From positions 4,572 to 68,571 of the forward strand of contig NZ_JASBYU010000009.1 of NCBI RefSeq assembly GCF_029983815.1: a stretch of DNA of 64,000 nt. Reading direction: 5' to 3'. Shown here one piece after another: positions 8,176 through 17,308 of the stretch. Position 1 is the stretch's first letter, and each line of letters begins with the position of its first letter. Below the pieces are notes generated by a model that had not been told where the DNA came from, searched no databases, and was given only the letters and a program-made list of their open reading frames with translations. This DNA comes from Lagierella sp. (GTDB lineage: Bacteria; Bacillota; Clostridia; Tissierellales; Peptoniphilaceae). Position numbers and translations under genes: made by a program.

Positions 8176-9039
8176 TTATTTAATCATATTTTCATATTTT
8201 TTTGTAATATTGATAAAATCTTCCAAATCCAGATTTTCAGCCCTTAAATTTGTGGAAAGATTTAGTTCTTCCAATATGTTCCTAAGGTCTTTCTTGTCTA
8301 TGTTGACAAAACCTGAACTAAGTGAATTCATAATGTTTTTTCTTCTTTTTGTAAATCCAGATTTAATAAATTTAAATAACAAGTCCTCATCAATATCTCT
8401 ATCTGCTTTTGTCAATTCCAAATATAAAATGGCAGAATCTACATTTGGACTTGGCATAAAGACACTTCGTGGAACCTTCATCAAAATTTCAGATCTAGCA
8501 TTATATTTTAAAAACAAAGTAAGTGACCCATAGTCCTTATTGTCCTTATTGGCAGTTGCCCTGTCTGCTACCTCCTCTTGAACCATAACGGTTATTGTAG
8601 AAAAGTAATCTTTATACTCAATTATTCTTTCAAGTATTGGAGTGGTTATATAGTATGGCAAATTGGCAACTACTTTAAACTTTTTACCCATTGCCTCATT
8701 TTCCCAAAGGCTATGCAAGTTGGTTTTTAAAAAATCCTCATTCAAAATTTTAACATTATTAAAATCCCTTAGGGTATAGTCCAAAACCTCCATTAAGCGA
8801 TGGTCTTTTTCAATGGAAATAACCTTTTTTGCATTTAATGCCAATTCCTCAGTCAAAGTTCCAAAGCCTGGACCAATTTCAAGGACGATATCTTCCTTAT
8901 CAATATTGGATTTCGATACAATATTTCTAACAATATTTCCATCTACCAAAAAATTTTGACCTAGACTCTTAGAGAAGGAAAAGTCAAACTTTTTTAACAC
9001 TTGAGCTAAGTATGAACTCCTATATAATCTATTTTCCAT
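8176..9039 (-). CDS. rsmA: 16S rRNA (adenine1518/1519-N6)-dimethyltransferase
   Basis: Dimethylates two adjacent adenines in helix 45 of 16S rRNA late in 30S assembly (KsgA). The 287 residues show FSKSLGQNFLVDGNIV, SAM motif I VLEIGPGFGTLTEEL and the catalytic VANLPYYITTPIL. It overlaps rnmV by 11 bases; the rnmV-rsmA order is conserved in Firmicutes. Confidence 0.96.
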   Translation of the reverse strand: MENRLYRSSYLAQVLKKFDFSFSKSLGQNFLVDGNIVRNIVSKSNIDKEDIVLEIGPGFGTLTEELALNAKKVISIEKDHRLMEVLDYTLRDFNNVKILNEDFLKTNLHSLWENEAMGKKFKVVANLPYYITTPILERIIEYKDYFSTITVMVQEEVADRATANKDNKDYGSLTLFLKYNARSEILMKVPRSVFMPSPNVDSAILYLELTKADRDIDEDLLFKFIKSGFTKRRKNIMNSLSSGFVNIDKKDLRNILEELNLSTNLRAENLDLEDFINITKKYENMIK

Positions 9040-9565
9040 GATACTTTAAAATAGCCTCCTCCAATAGTTTTCTATCTATATTGTAATTGTTTAATCTTTT
9101 TAAAAATTGCTTGCCATTTGCATATCCTATGGAGAAGTACTCACCAATATACACCCGTAATTCCTTCGACCCAAAACCAGTCAGACCATAGTCTATAAGG
9201 TCTTGATAGGAAAATTCATCCCTTGGTTTTTCATAGCTTGCCTTTGCAGTTTTTAAAGCATATAAAATATCCTTAGGGGAAGCATTCTCTATTCCAATAT
9301 CATCTTTTTTAATAGCTCTCCTCTGAGGTAGGTAGGCATTTTTAACTCCGGGGATTCTTTTGTTTATAATCTTTCTTATCCTTTCACCAGCATAGTCTGG
9401 ATCAGTTAACACAATAACGCCCTTTTTTTCATAAGCCTTTTTAATTCTTCTAAAAAGGTCCTTGGGAAAGTGGTATCCGCCAGTAGCGATTATCTCACAG
9501 TCAACCGCTCTTTTAACTGCAGCGATATCATCCTTTCCCTCAACTACGATAACCTCTCTAATCAT
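9029..9565 (-). CDS. rnmV: Ribonuclease M5
   Basis: Matures 5S rRNA by double-strand cleavage using a Toprim domain. The 178 residues start MIREVIVVEGKDDIAAVKRAVD, containing the Toprim glutamate, followed by VIVLTDPDYAGERIRK with the DxD metal site. GIENASPKDILYAL is typical of RNase M5. It overlaps tatD by eight bases and rsmA by 11, a tight three-gene unit. Confidence 0.95.
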   Translation of the reverse strand: MIREVIVVEGKDDIAAVKRAVDCEIIATGGYHFPKDLFRRIKKAYEKKGVIVLTDPDYAGERIRKIINKRIPGVKNAYLPQRRAIKKDDIGIENASPKDILYALKTAKASYEKPRDEFSYQDLIDYGLTGFGSKELRVYIGEYFSIGYANGKQFLKRLNNYNIDRKLLEEAILKYHGK

Positions 9566-10346
9566 TAAACACCAAACCCTTTAAAGAGAATAGCTCCATG
9601 GTGTTCTTTCTACTATTTTCTATGATATCGTCCAAAAAGACGCCCTTTAAAACAGCCAATTTTTCCGCAACATGGATTACATTTGTAGGATCGTTCCTTT
9701 TTCCCCTCTTTGGCTCTGGAGACAAGTAAGGTGAGTCCGTTTCTATTAAAAGCCTATCAAGAGGGATTTCCTTTGCCATCTGTCTGACATTTACAGCATT
9801 TTTAAAAGTTACAGGCCCTGCAATGGAAATATAAAATCCTAGGTCCATAAATCTTTCTGCCATCTCAATGGATCCAGTATAGCAGTGCATAACCCCCTTT
9901 ACCTTATCCTTAAATTCATTTAAAATCTCAAAGGTGTCGCCCATAGCCTCCCTTGTATGAATTATTACTGGCAAATCCAGTTCTGATGCAAGCATCAACT
10001 GTTTTTTAAAAATCTTTTTTTGAATTTCCCTAGGACTATTATCGTAATAATAATCCAATCCTATTTCACCAATTGCCACTACTTTTTCAGACTTTGAAAG
10101 CTCTTTTAGTTTATCTAAGTCCCCTTCTTTGTAGGTCTCAGCGTCATGGGGATGAATTCCAATAGCAGCAAAGATATTGGGATATTTTTGTGAAAGTTTT
10201 ACAACCCTTTCACTACTTGCCATATCAGAACTAGGGTTTATAACATAGGCTATGTTCTTTTTCTTAAGCTCCTCTAACAATTCATCTCTATCTTCATTAA
10301 ATTTCTCGTCATCTAAATGGGCATGACTGTCAATTATAGATTTCAT
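9558..10346 (-). CDS. TatD family metal-dependent DNase
   Basis: TIM-barrel hydrolase of 262 residues with metal ligands in IDSHAHLDD, the IGIHPHD motif, GEIGLDYYYD, IHTREA, MHCYTGS and the late LLIETDSPYLSPEP. TatD proteins act as 3'-5' exonucleases or tRNA/DNA quality nucleases. The metG-tatD-rnmV-rsmA order is the same as in Bacillus (metS-yabD-rnmV-ksgA), so this is the YabD orthologue. The start overlaps the metG stop in TAATG. Confidence 0.94.
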   Translation of the reverse strand: MKSIIDSHAHLDDEKFNEDRDELLEELKKKNIAYVINPSSDMASSERVVKLSQKYPNIFAAIGIHPHDAETYKEGDLDKLKELSKSEKVVAIGEIGLDYYYDNSPREIQKKIFKKQLMLASELDLPVIIHTREAMGDTFEILNEFKDKVKGVMHCYTGSIEMAERFMDLGFYISIAGPVTFKNAVNVRQMAKEIPLDRLLIETDSPYLSPEPKRGKRNDPTNVIHVAEKLAVLKGVFLDDIIENSRKNTMELFSLKGLVFND

Positions 10347-12283
10347 TAGGATATTTCCGCTCCATCTTCAATATCATCCAAGGTAGAAAGTAAAGTTAAA
10401 TCATCTTTAAAGTCGGCAGCAAGAAGCATCCCTTTCGATTCAACGCCCCTTAACTTAACTGGCTTTAAATTTGTGCAAACAACCACTTTTTTACCTATAA
10501 GAGAATCTGGCTTATACCATTTTTTGATTCCCGATACTATCTGTCTTTCCTCAGAACCTATTTTAACCTTGAAAACCAATAGTTTATCGGCATTTGGATG
10601 AGGCTTTGCCTCTATTATCTTGCCGACCTTCAATTCCACCTTATCAAAATCATCTATCTCTATTTCAGGCTTACCACTTGTCTTTTGAGCTGCTTTCTTT
10701 TCCTTTTTTCTTGTATCAATAAGCTTTTGGTTCTCTTCAGTAAGCCTCTTAATTTCCTTTTGAATATCCAATCGTGGGAATAGATTTTCTGTCTTTTTAA
10801 CCTTTGTTCCTACCTTTGTAAGACCAAATTGGGAGGCTTCTTCCCAACTTATCTCTTCTTGTCCAATCTGTTCTTTTATCTTATATGAAGTATCCGTTAA
10901 GAAAGGATGAATTAAAATGTTAACAATTCTCAAACAGTCCATTAAATTATAAAGAACTGTGGATAATCTATCCTTGTCTTCATTTTTACCCAATACCCAA
11001 GGTTCTGTCTCGTCAATATACTTATTGGTTCGTCTAATCAACTTCCATATGGCTTCCAAAGCAGAACTAAAGGCCATCTTTTCAACATATCTATCTACAT
11101 CAGCTACGGTGCTAACTGCAATTTGAATAAGATCATTATCGATTTCTTCCTTTTCGATTGGTTGTGGAATTTCACCACCAAAATACTTTTCTACCATGGT
11201 GACAGTTCTAGATACTAAATTTCCCAAATCATTGGTCAAATCCGAATTTATACGTTGTAGGAATTTTTCATTTGTATAATTTCCATCATTTCCAAAAACA
11301 AACTCCCTCAATATGAAATATTTCAAAGCATCCTTACCATAAAGGTCGATAATCGGCTCTGGATACACAATATTTCCCTTGGATTTACTCATCTTATCAT
11401 CATCAAAGAGTATCCAGCCATGGGCCATAATGGACTTTGGAAGTTCTAAACCTAAAGCCATCAGTAAAGCTGGCCATATTATAGCATGGAATCTAACAAT
11501 TTCCTTTCCCACCAAGTGTACATCAGCTGGCCAATACCTATTAAATTTCTCCTCATCTTGTCCATATCCAATACCAGTTAAATAACAGGTTAATGCGTCA
11601 ATCCAAACATAAATTACATGCTTATCATCAAAGGGAACTGGTACACCCCAATCAAAGGAAGTTCTAGTTACAGATAAATCTTCAAGTCCCTCCTTCAAGA
11701 AATTGTTAAGCATTTCATTTCTTCTGGAATCTGGTTTTAGAAACTCTGGATTATCTTCATATAATTGAATTATCTTATCAGTATACTTTGATAACCTAAA
11801 GAAATAGGTCTCTTCTTCATGGTATTCAACCGGTCTACCACAGTCAGGACATTTTCCCTCCACCAGCTGGGCTTCAGTCCAGAAAGCTTCACATGGCACA
11901 CAATAATTTCCCTTATATACAGATTTATAAATTTCGCCCTTGTCATAAAGCTCTTGAAATACCTTTTGTACATTTTTTTCGTGTTCCTTAGAACTAGACC
12001 TAACAAAAGCATCATAATCAATATCCAGTTTCCTCCACAATTCCTTTGCCGATTCCACAATCGGATCGATGTATTCAAGGGGTGTTATACCCGATTCATT
12101 TGCCTTTTCCAGTAGCTTTTGACCATGTTCATCGGTTCCAGTAGTAAAATGTACATCATATCCCTGCATCTTTTTAATCTTTTTTAAAGTATCTGCAATT
12201 ATGGTAGTGTAGGTATGACCAACATGCAAATTATCACTGGGATAATAGATTGGCGTAGTTAAATAGTAACTTTTCTTTTTCAT
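10346..12283 (-). CDS. metG: Methionyl-tRNA synthetase
   Basis: Class I synthetase of 645 residues. The HIGH-type motif is YYPSDNLHVGHTYT, KMSKSKGN is the KMSKS loop, and a four-cysteine zinc knuckle lies at NYCVPCEAFW...GKCPDCGRP. The C-terminal 110 residues (EIDDFDKVELKVGKIIEA onward) form the Trbp111-like tRNA-binding/dimerisation domain. The ATG at 12283 is chosen because GGAGGG precedes it; a longer reading from 12301 is unsupported. Expression is controlled by a T-box leader upstream (12334-12545). Confidence 0.97.
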   Translation of the reverse strand: MKKKSYYLTTPIYYPSDNLHVGHTYTTIIADTLKKIKKMQGYDVHFTTGTDEHGQKLLEKANESGITPLEYIDPIVESAKELWRKLDIDYDAFVRSSSKEHEKNVQKVFQELYDKGEIYKSVYKGNYCVPCEAFWTEAQLVEGKCPDCGRPVEYHEEETYFFRLSKYTDKIIQLYEDNPEFLKPDSRRNEMLNNFLKEGLEDLSVTRTSFDWGVPVPFDDKHVIYVWIDALTCYLTGIGYGQDEEKFNRYWPADVHLVGKEIVRFHAIIWPALLMALGLELPKSIMAHGWILFDDDKMSKSKGNIVYPEPIIDLYGKDALKYFILREFVFGNDGNYTNEKFLQRINSDLTNDLGNLVSRTVTMVEKYFGGEIPQPIEKEEIDNDLIQIAVSTVADVDRYVEKMAFSSALEAIWKLIRRTNKYIDETEPWVLGKNEDKDRLSTVLYNLMDCLRIVNILIHPFLTDTSYKIKEQIGQEEISWEEASQFGLTKVGTKVKKTENLFPRLDIQKEIKRLTEENQKLIDTRKKEKKAAQKTSGKPEIEIDDFDKVELKVGKIIEAKPHPNADKLLVFKVKIGSEERQIVSGIKKWYKPDSLIGKKVVVCTNLKPVKLRGVESKGMLLAADFKDDLTLLSTLDDIEDGAEIS

Positions 12284-12333
12284 ATTCCCTCCAAAAATCA
12301 AGCCATGAAAGACTTCAGTATTTTCTAATACAA

Positions 12334-12545
12334 TAAAAAAATCTCCGTCTCATACATAGAGACGAAGTCATTCGTGGTACCACTCTAATTCGACTATAAA
12401 TAGTCCTCAATAGTTTAAAACTCATAGGCCATTTCCCCTTCTATCTCCTCTGTCTTTCACCAACCGACAGCTCTCTGAGCTCGAATCAAAGGTTTCTCCT
12501 AATCACAGTTTCTATTCAATTGCTTCTATTCTACAATAAAACCCT
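12334..12545 (-). promoter_or_regulatory. T-box riboswitch (methionine specific) upstream of metG
   Basis: On the minus strand the leader has AGAGAGC and GGTTGGTG stem I elements, then GGGGAAATGGCC whose AUG (12432-12430) fits the specifier codon for Met. It also has the T-box sequence TGGTACCACG (12373-12382) and a terminator made by CGTCTC/GAGACG (12346-12364), followed by seven T. Uncharged tRNA-Met would stabilise the antiterminator and raise metG expression. The location, 50 bases ahead of metG, and the matching specifier make this secure. Confidence 0.93.
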
Positions 12546-12586
12546 AGCTTTTTCAACCTTATATTCAAAACTCAACAAAATCAACG

Positions 12587-12625
12587 GTAAAAAACATCGC
12601 TACAGTAATACTGTAACGATGTTTT
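12587..12625 (-). terminator. Terminator after the ECF S-component gene
   Basis: A long hairpin: AAAACATCG/CGATGTTTT, a C/A mismatch, then TACAG/CTGTA, with six T on the minus strand. Confidence 0.85.
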
Positions 12626-12658
12626 AAGGAAATTTATGAAGTGTGATTGTGAATGTAA

Positions 12659-13165
12659 TTATCTTTCCAACTTTTGTTGCAATGACTCTAGGTTCAAGGT
12701 CTTTGTTACTACTAAAAACAACGCCATCCCAAAAACCCCTTGAATAGCATCTGCAGGTATGGAAGCAAGTCCAACCATCACAGTTCCCGAAAAGAACATA
12801 TTGGCTAAATAGTATCCAAATACCATTATTAACTCACTTATTACCAGTGCTAAAATAGTAGTTTTGTTTAAACCCTTTGCTATCCTTTGACTATAGCCAA
12901 CACAAAATCCCATTGCCCCTTTAATCACCAGACTAAATAGCGCATAGTGGGAGTAACCTCCAATTATGTCCGCTAGAGCCGAGCCTATTCCCCCGGATAT
13001 CATTCCAACGTATGGTCCGAATAAGAAAGAACTCAAATTGATAATTCCGTCACCTAGATTCAGATAACCACCGGACTTAGGAGAAGGAATACGGATTAAG
13101 ATTGTTCCTATAGCAACAAGGGCAATCATTAAACCAGTATAAACTAAAGTCCTAGACTTATTCAT
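12659..13165 (-). CDS. ECF transporter S-component (predicted vitamin B6-type, PdxU-like)
   Basis: Integral membrane substrate-binding subunit of an energy-coupling-factor importer. The 168 residues form about six helices, with LGDGIINLSSFLFGPYVGMISGGIGSALADIIGGY typical of the PF12822-type S-components. No EcfA or EcfT genes lie nearby, so it probably shares a group II energising module encoded elsewhere. The divergent neighbour is a MocR (GntR-aminotransferase) regulator, and MocR proteins often answer to pyridoxal phosphate. Vitamin B6 is therefore the best guess for the substrate, but this is inference from context only. Confidence 0.75.
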   Translation of the reverse strand: MNKSRTLVYTGLMIALVAIGTILIRIPSPKSGGYLNLGDGIINLSSFLFGPYVGMISGGIGSALADIIGGYSHYALFSLVIKGAMGFCVGYSQRIAKGLNKTTILALVISELIMVFGYYLANMFFSGTVMVGLASIPADAIQGVFGMALFLVVTKTLNLESLQQKLER

Positions 13166-13187
13166 ATAATCACCTCGAGATAATAAT

Positions 13188-13221
13188 AACAGTTTTTTGT
13201 ACCCATTTGTAGTAGCAGTTA
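13188..13221. promoter_or_regulatory. Direct repeat in the ECF-S/MocR divergent region, possible MocR operator
   Basis: TAACAGTT (13188-13195) and TAGCAGTT (13214-13221) form an imperfect direct repeat with a 26-base period between the two divergent starts. MocR/PdxR regulators commonly bind direct repeats, so this is a candidate site, on weak evidence. Confidence 0.3.
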
Positions 13222-13271
13222 TTCCTTTTAAAAGGGGGTCAGATACATTACAATATTATTAGGAGGTTTTT

Positions 13272-14660
13272 ATGAATCTATTTACCATACATTTTAACAA
13301 GGAGGATTATCTCTATGAGCAGCTTTATGAATATATTGTAGAGAGAATACACGATAAGTCATTAAAGCCTGGAGATAAATTGCCTTCTAAAAAGAAACTC
13401 GCGAAATACCTTCACATTTCTGAAAACACCGTTGATAAGGCATATTCTCAACTATTGGTCGAAGGTTACATCTACTCTTTGGAGAGAAGTGGACACTATG
13501 TTGAAAAATTACAACTTCCAATTCGCTCTACTCCCCTTAGGAAAAACAGAGAAGATACCGAAGAAAAGATTGAATATGAATATGATTTTTCATATGCGGG
13601 AATAGACCCAGATATATTTGATGCCACCAGTTATAAACAGGCCTTTAAGGAAGTTTCCAAAGACCCCACCTTGTTTTCCAGCAGAGGACCTTCCCAAGGG
13701 TCAATTAACTTAAGAGAATCCATCAAGGACTATCTCTTTTCTTCCCGAGGTTTTTCATATTCCATTGAACAGATGATAATCTCATCTGGAACCGAAGCCT
13801 TATATCAAATACTATTACAGCTTATGGAGGAGGATAGGGTCTTTGGCCTAGAAAACCCTGGGTACCAAAGGATAGAAAGATATCTCAATAGGACAAAATT
13901 CGAATATCATCCTATAGAATTAGATGATGATGGTATTAAGATTGAGGAGTTGATTGAAAAGGAAATAGATCTTGTGACTATCACCCCTTCCCATCAATTT
14001 CCCAGCGGAATAATATATCCTATGAAAAAAAGACTGGATCTACTGTCCTGGGCCTATGATTACAATTCCTATATTATAGAGGACGACTACGACTCGGAGT
14101 TTAGATATAGCGGAAAACCAATCCCTGCATTAAAGTCCTTGGACAATCGAGACAAGGTTATTTATATGGGATCTTTCTCCAAATCATTTTCTCCTGCACT
14201 AAGGATATCCTATATGATTTTGCCCTATAGACTTATGGATAAGTACAATAAAATAAAAGACATTTACCCATGTCCTGTCTCTTATTTTACTCAGGAGACC
14301 TTTGGAGAGTGGATGGAACGGGGTTTTTTCTATAAACATCTCAATAAGACTAGAACCTACTATAGACAAAAACACAAAAAAATTGTTTCCTGTATTGAAA
14401 AGTCAAATCTAAATCTACAACTTCATGGAACTGACTGCGGTCTTCACATGGTTCTTGAAATAAACGAAAATATAAGTAGGGATAGATTAAAGGAAAATTT
14501 AAAAAAAGATCGAATTAAAATCGATATGCTAAGGGACTATTACTATGGTGTAAAAGAATTTTTCCCAAGGCTATTGTTAGGATTTTCCACACTTCCAATG
14601 GATGAGATAGAAGAAGCTATAAAAGTACTATTAAACTGTATAAAGAAATCCTTAGAATAG
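13272..14660 (+). CDS. MocR/PdxR-family transcriptional regulator (GntR HTH fused to aminotransferase fold)
   Basis: The 462 residues combine an N-terminal winged helix (LYEYIVERIHDKSLKPGDKLPSKKKLAKYLHISENTV, residues about 16-55) with a fold-type I PLP domain. The domain has IISSGTEALYQIL, EDDYDSEFRY and the Schiff-base lysine Lys304 in MGSFSKSFSP. Such proteins sense PLP and usually control B6 synthesis/transport or amino acid genes. It is divergent from the ECF S-component, which it probably regulates. The ribosome site is AGGAGG. Confidence 0.9.
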   Translation: MNLFTIHFNKEDYLYEQLYEYIVERIHDKSLKPGDKLPSKKKLAKYLHISENTVDKAYSQLLVEGYIYSLERSGHYVEKLQLPIRSTPLRKNREDTEEKIEYEYDFSYAGIDPDIFDATSYKQAFKEVSKDPTLFSSRGPSQGSINLRESIKDYLFSSRGFSYSIEQMIISSGTEALYQILLQLMEEDRVFGLENPGYQRIERYLNRTKFEYHPIELDDDGIKIEELIEKEIDLVTITPSHQFPSGIIYPMKKRLDLLSWAYDYNSYIIEDDYDSEFRYSGKPIPALKSLDNRDKVIYMGSFSKSFSPALRISYMILPYRLMDKYNKIKDIYPCPVSYFTQETFGEWMERGFFYKHLNKTRTYYRQKHKKIVSCIEKSNLNLQLHGTDCGLHMVLEINENISRDRLKENLKKDRIKIDMLRDYYYGVKEFFPRLLLGFSTLPMDEIEEAIKVLLNCIKKSLE

Positions 14661-14699
14661 AAAAAATCGAGTTTTTCAATACGAAAGACTCGATTTTTT
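14661..14699. terminator. Bidirectional terminator between mocR and metQ
   Basis: AAAAAATCGAGT (14661-14672) pairs with ACTCGATTTTTT (14688-14699). T runs on both strands serve the convergent mocR and metNIQ transcripts. Confidence 0.92.
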
Positions 14700-14708
14700 A
14701 GTATTCTA

Positions 14709-15530
14709 TTAATTAAATGCCGGTACTACAGCACCCTTATACTTTTCATTTATAAAGTCTGCAGATTCCTTTGAACGCAATACCTTTACCAATTTTTGAA
14801 TTTTTTCTGAATTTTCATCTCCCTTTCTAACTACTATACAATTTACAAAAGGAGTGTCGTTACCTTCTATTGCCAGTGAATCCTTTACAGGATTTAAATC
14901 CACCTGCAATGCATAATTGGAGTTTATCACTCCTAAATCCACGTCCTGATAGGTGTTATTTATATTTGCAGCTTCAACTATGGTAAACTTCAAGTTCTTT
15001 GGATTTTCTACTATATTCTTCTCAGTTGCCTTGATGTTTGTGTTGTCATCTAATTTGATCAAACCCTCTTTTTCTAAAAGCTGTAAAGCCCTTGCTCCAT
15101 TGGAAACATCATCTGGAATTATCACCTCTGCCCCTTCCGGCACTTCATCAAGAGATTTGTATTTTGTAGAATAGATTCCCATTGGTTCAGAGTGAATTTC
15201 CCCTGCCACTACAAAATCGTATCCGAACTCTTCGATTTGTTGAGCTAAATACTGTTTATGTTGATAGAAGTTTGCGTCGATAGTCTTTTCTTCTAAAGCG
15301 GTATTTGGCATAATATAGTCATCAAAGGGTACAACCTCCACTGAGATACCCCCTTTTTCAAATTCATCCTTTAACCCTTCTAGAATCTCGCCGTGGGGAA
15401 CTGCAGAAGCTCCAACTTTGACCACTTCAAGACCATCCTTATTGGAAGCTTCCTTATTTCCACTTCCCTTACATCCAACTAATGCAATTATCGTTATTGC
15501 CAGTATAATATATAAAATTTTCTTCTTCAT
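14709..15530 (-). CDS. metQ: D/L-methionine-binding lipoprotein
   Basis: Extracellular receptor of the MetNIQ importer. The 273 residues have a signal peptide ending in the lipobox LVGC, then VVKVGASAVPHGEILEGLKDEF, the NlpA/MetQ signature, and ANFYQHKQYL near residue 87. It is the last gene of metN-metI-metQ, 12 bases after metI, and is followed by a strong bidirectional terminator. Confidence 0.93.
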   Translation of the reverse strand: MKKKILYIILAITIIALVGCKGSGNKEASNKDGLEVVKVGASAVPHGEILEGLKDEFEKGGISVEVVPFDDYIMPNTALEEKTIDANFYQHKQYLAQQIEEFGYDFVVAGEIHSEPMGIYSTKYKSLDEVPEGAEVIIPDDVSNGARALQLLEKEGLIKLDDNTNIKATEKNIVENPKNLKFTIVEAANINNTYQDVDLGVINSNYALQVDLNPVKDSLAIEGNDTPFVNCIVVRKGDENSEKIQKLVKVLRSKESADFINEKYKGAVVPAFN

Positions 15531-15542
15531 AGATCTCTCCTT

Positions 15543-16199
15543 TTATTTTTTATTTATTTTTTTGCTTATATAAGTCCCAAGTAGCTGGACTATTTGAACT
15601 ATTATTATGATTACCACTACAGATATTATAAGTACATCATACATCCTTCTTTGATAGCCATATCTATAGGCCAATTGCCCAAGACCTCCACCACCTAAAA
15701 TACCTACCATGGCAGAATATCCAATCACATTGATAATAGTCATAGTAATACCTGAAACTATTGCCGGCATGGATTCTGGAATAATTACCTTGCTTATTAT
15801 TTGCCCATTGGTTGAACCCATGGATTTTGCAGCTTCTATAAGCCCCTTCTCCACACTTAAAAAATAGCCCTCCATCAACCTTGCAACAAAGGGTATGGTT
15901 GCGATGGATAAAGAAAGAATCGAAGCCTCAGTCCCTGTAGAACGACCAATAAGAAGCCTTGCCAAAGGTATGACCAATAGGATTAAGATGACAAAGGGAA
16001 TAGATCTAAATATATTGATTATGGTATCAAGTATTTTGTATAAAGTTGGCATCTCCCTTATTCCATCGGGTCTACTTACAGTAAGAAGTATACCAAGGGG
16101 AATACCGATGCCAATAGAAATAATTCCTGTTAAAAGCACCATATATATGGTAGTTAGGGTTTCTGGTGCAACCAAATTGAACAATTCTGAAAAATTCAT
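15543..16199 (-). CDS. metI: Methionine ABC transporter permease
   Basis: Membrane channel of MetNIQ with 218 residues, about five helices and the coupling-helix EAA motif EAAKSMGSTNGQIISKVIIPESMPAIVSG. It includes the family-typical GGGGLGQLAYRYGYQR near the C terminus. The ATG overlaps the metN stop by one base. Confidence 0.93.
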   Translation of the reverse strand: MNFSELFNLVAPETLTTIYMVLLTGIISIGIGIPLGILLTVSRPDGIREMPTLYKILDTIINIFRSIPFVILILLVIPLARLLIGRSTGTEASILSLSIATIPFVARLMEGYFLSVEKGLIEAAKSMGSTNGQIISKVIIPESMPAIVSGITMTIINVIGYSAMVGILGGGGLGQLAYRYGYQRRMYDVLIISVVVIIIIVQIVQLLGTYISKKINKK

Positions 16200-17203
16200 T
16201 ATAACACCTCCGCCTTAACGCTCTTTTCTTCTAAATAATCCAAAATCCTGCCTAACTCCTCATTGTCACCTAGCACTTCAACTATCATATAACCCATGGA
16301 TTCTCCCGTTACAGAATTTATCTTCCCTTGGATCAAGTTGATTTGGGAGTCAAAGCTTCTAATCAAATCCGATATAATTGGTTCCTTAGAAGTTTTTTCA
16401 TCATAGGACAATCTTAGTAGCTTTCCCTCAGTCTGTGTCTTTTTCCATGATAGGGATTCATCTGGTTCAATAAGATTTTCAATAAAGGATATGGTCCTCT
16501 TGTTTTTTGGATTAGTGAAGATCCCCTTCACCGTATTTTCCTCTATTATCTTTCCATTCTCCATTACAGCAACCCTATCGCAAATATCCTTAGCAACTTC
16601 CATCTGATGAGTAATCATGATTATCGTGGTGTTTAGCTCCTTTACAATCTTTCTAAATAGCTCGAGAATTTGCTTAGTATTAGCTGGATCCAAAGCTGAA
16701 GTTCCCTCATCGCTTAATAAGACCTTCGGCCTCATAGCTATGGCTCTCGCAATGGCCACCCTTTGCTTTTGCCCACCGGATATTTCAGAAGGATAAGCAT
16801 TTTTCTTTTCCAATAAGTCTACGAATTCCAGAAGCTTTTCAACCCTATTTTTAATCTCAGTCTTAGAAATATTACTGATTTCCAAAGGATATGCTATATT
16901 CTCATAGACCGTCTTCTGGTTAAATAGGTTAAAGGACTGAAAGATCATCCCAATTTCCTTTCTTTCTTCCAAAAGCCTTTTACTATCCATAGACGTAATA
17001 TCCTTGTCGTCGATTATTATAGTGCCTGAGCTTGGTTCTTCAAGCCTATTTAAGCATCTTATAAGCGTAGACTTTCCCGCTCCACTAAGACCGATTATCC
17101 CGTAGATTTCCCCAGGTGAAACCCTAAATGAAACATCATCTACAGCTTTGAACTTTTTGTCCCCTATAGAAAATTCTTTAGTCAGGTTTTTTACTTCTAT
17201 CAA
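16199..17203 (-). CDS. metN: Methionine ABC transporter ATPase with C-terminal NIL domain
   Basis: ATPase of MetNIQ, 334 residues: Walker A GLSGAGKST, the signature ISGGQKQR and Walker B VLLSDEGTSALDP, with the serine (LSDEGTSALD) typical of MetN. The last 90 residues form the NIL (ACT-like) domain that binds methionine and allows trans-inhibition. The start is TTG at 17203 behind AAAGGAGGAAAGG. The 105-base leader is too short for a SAM or T-box riboswitch and none is visible, so control may be by this domain and by a repressor. Confidence 0.93.
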   Translation of the reverse strand: MIEVKNLTKEFSIGDKKFKAVDDVSFRVSPGEIYGIIGLSGAGKSTLIRCLNRLEEPSSGTIIIDDKDITSMDSKRLLEERKEIGMIFQSFNLFNQKTVYENIAYPLEISNISKTEIKNRVEKLLEFVDLLEKKNAYPSEISGGQKQRVAIARAIAMRPKVLLSDEGTSALDPANTKQILELFRKIVKELNTTIIMITHQMEVAKDICDRVAVMENGKIIEENTVKGIFTNPKNKRTISFIENLIEPDESLSWKKTQTEGKLLRLSYDEKTSKEPIISDLIRSFDSQINLIQGKINSVTGESMGYMIVEVLGDNEELGRILDYLEEKSVKAEVL

Positions 17204-17253
17204 AGTCCTTTCCTCCTTTCAAAACCCTTTTTGAAATTAATAATATGAGTATA

Positions 17254-17291
17254 GAAAAAAAGACCAGCAAAGTCAACGAAATGCCGGTCTT
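17254..17291 (-). terminator. Terminator after the sirtuin gene
   Basis: A nine-base stem, GCCGGTCTT (17283-17291) with AAGACCAGC (17260-17268, one G-U pair on the minus strand), followed by T on the minus strand. Confidence 0.85.
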
Positions 17292-17308
17292 TTGGGTATA
17301 CCTATTAT

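Noticed and set aside
11770..12115. Overlapping open frames on both strands within metG
   Set aside because: They are frame shadows of the metG coding sequence and have no ribosome sites.
17204..17308. SAM or T-box leader ahead of metN
   Set aside because: Only 105 bases separate metN and the sirtuin gene, part of which is the sirtuin terminator; no aptamer motif is seen.
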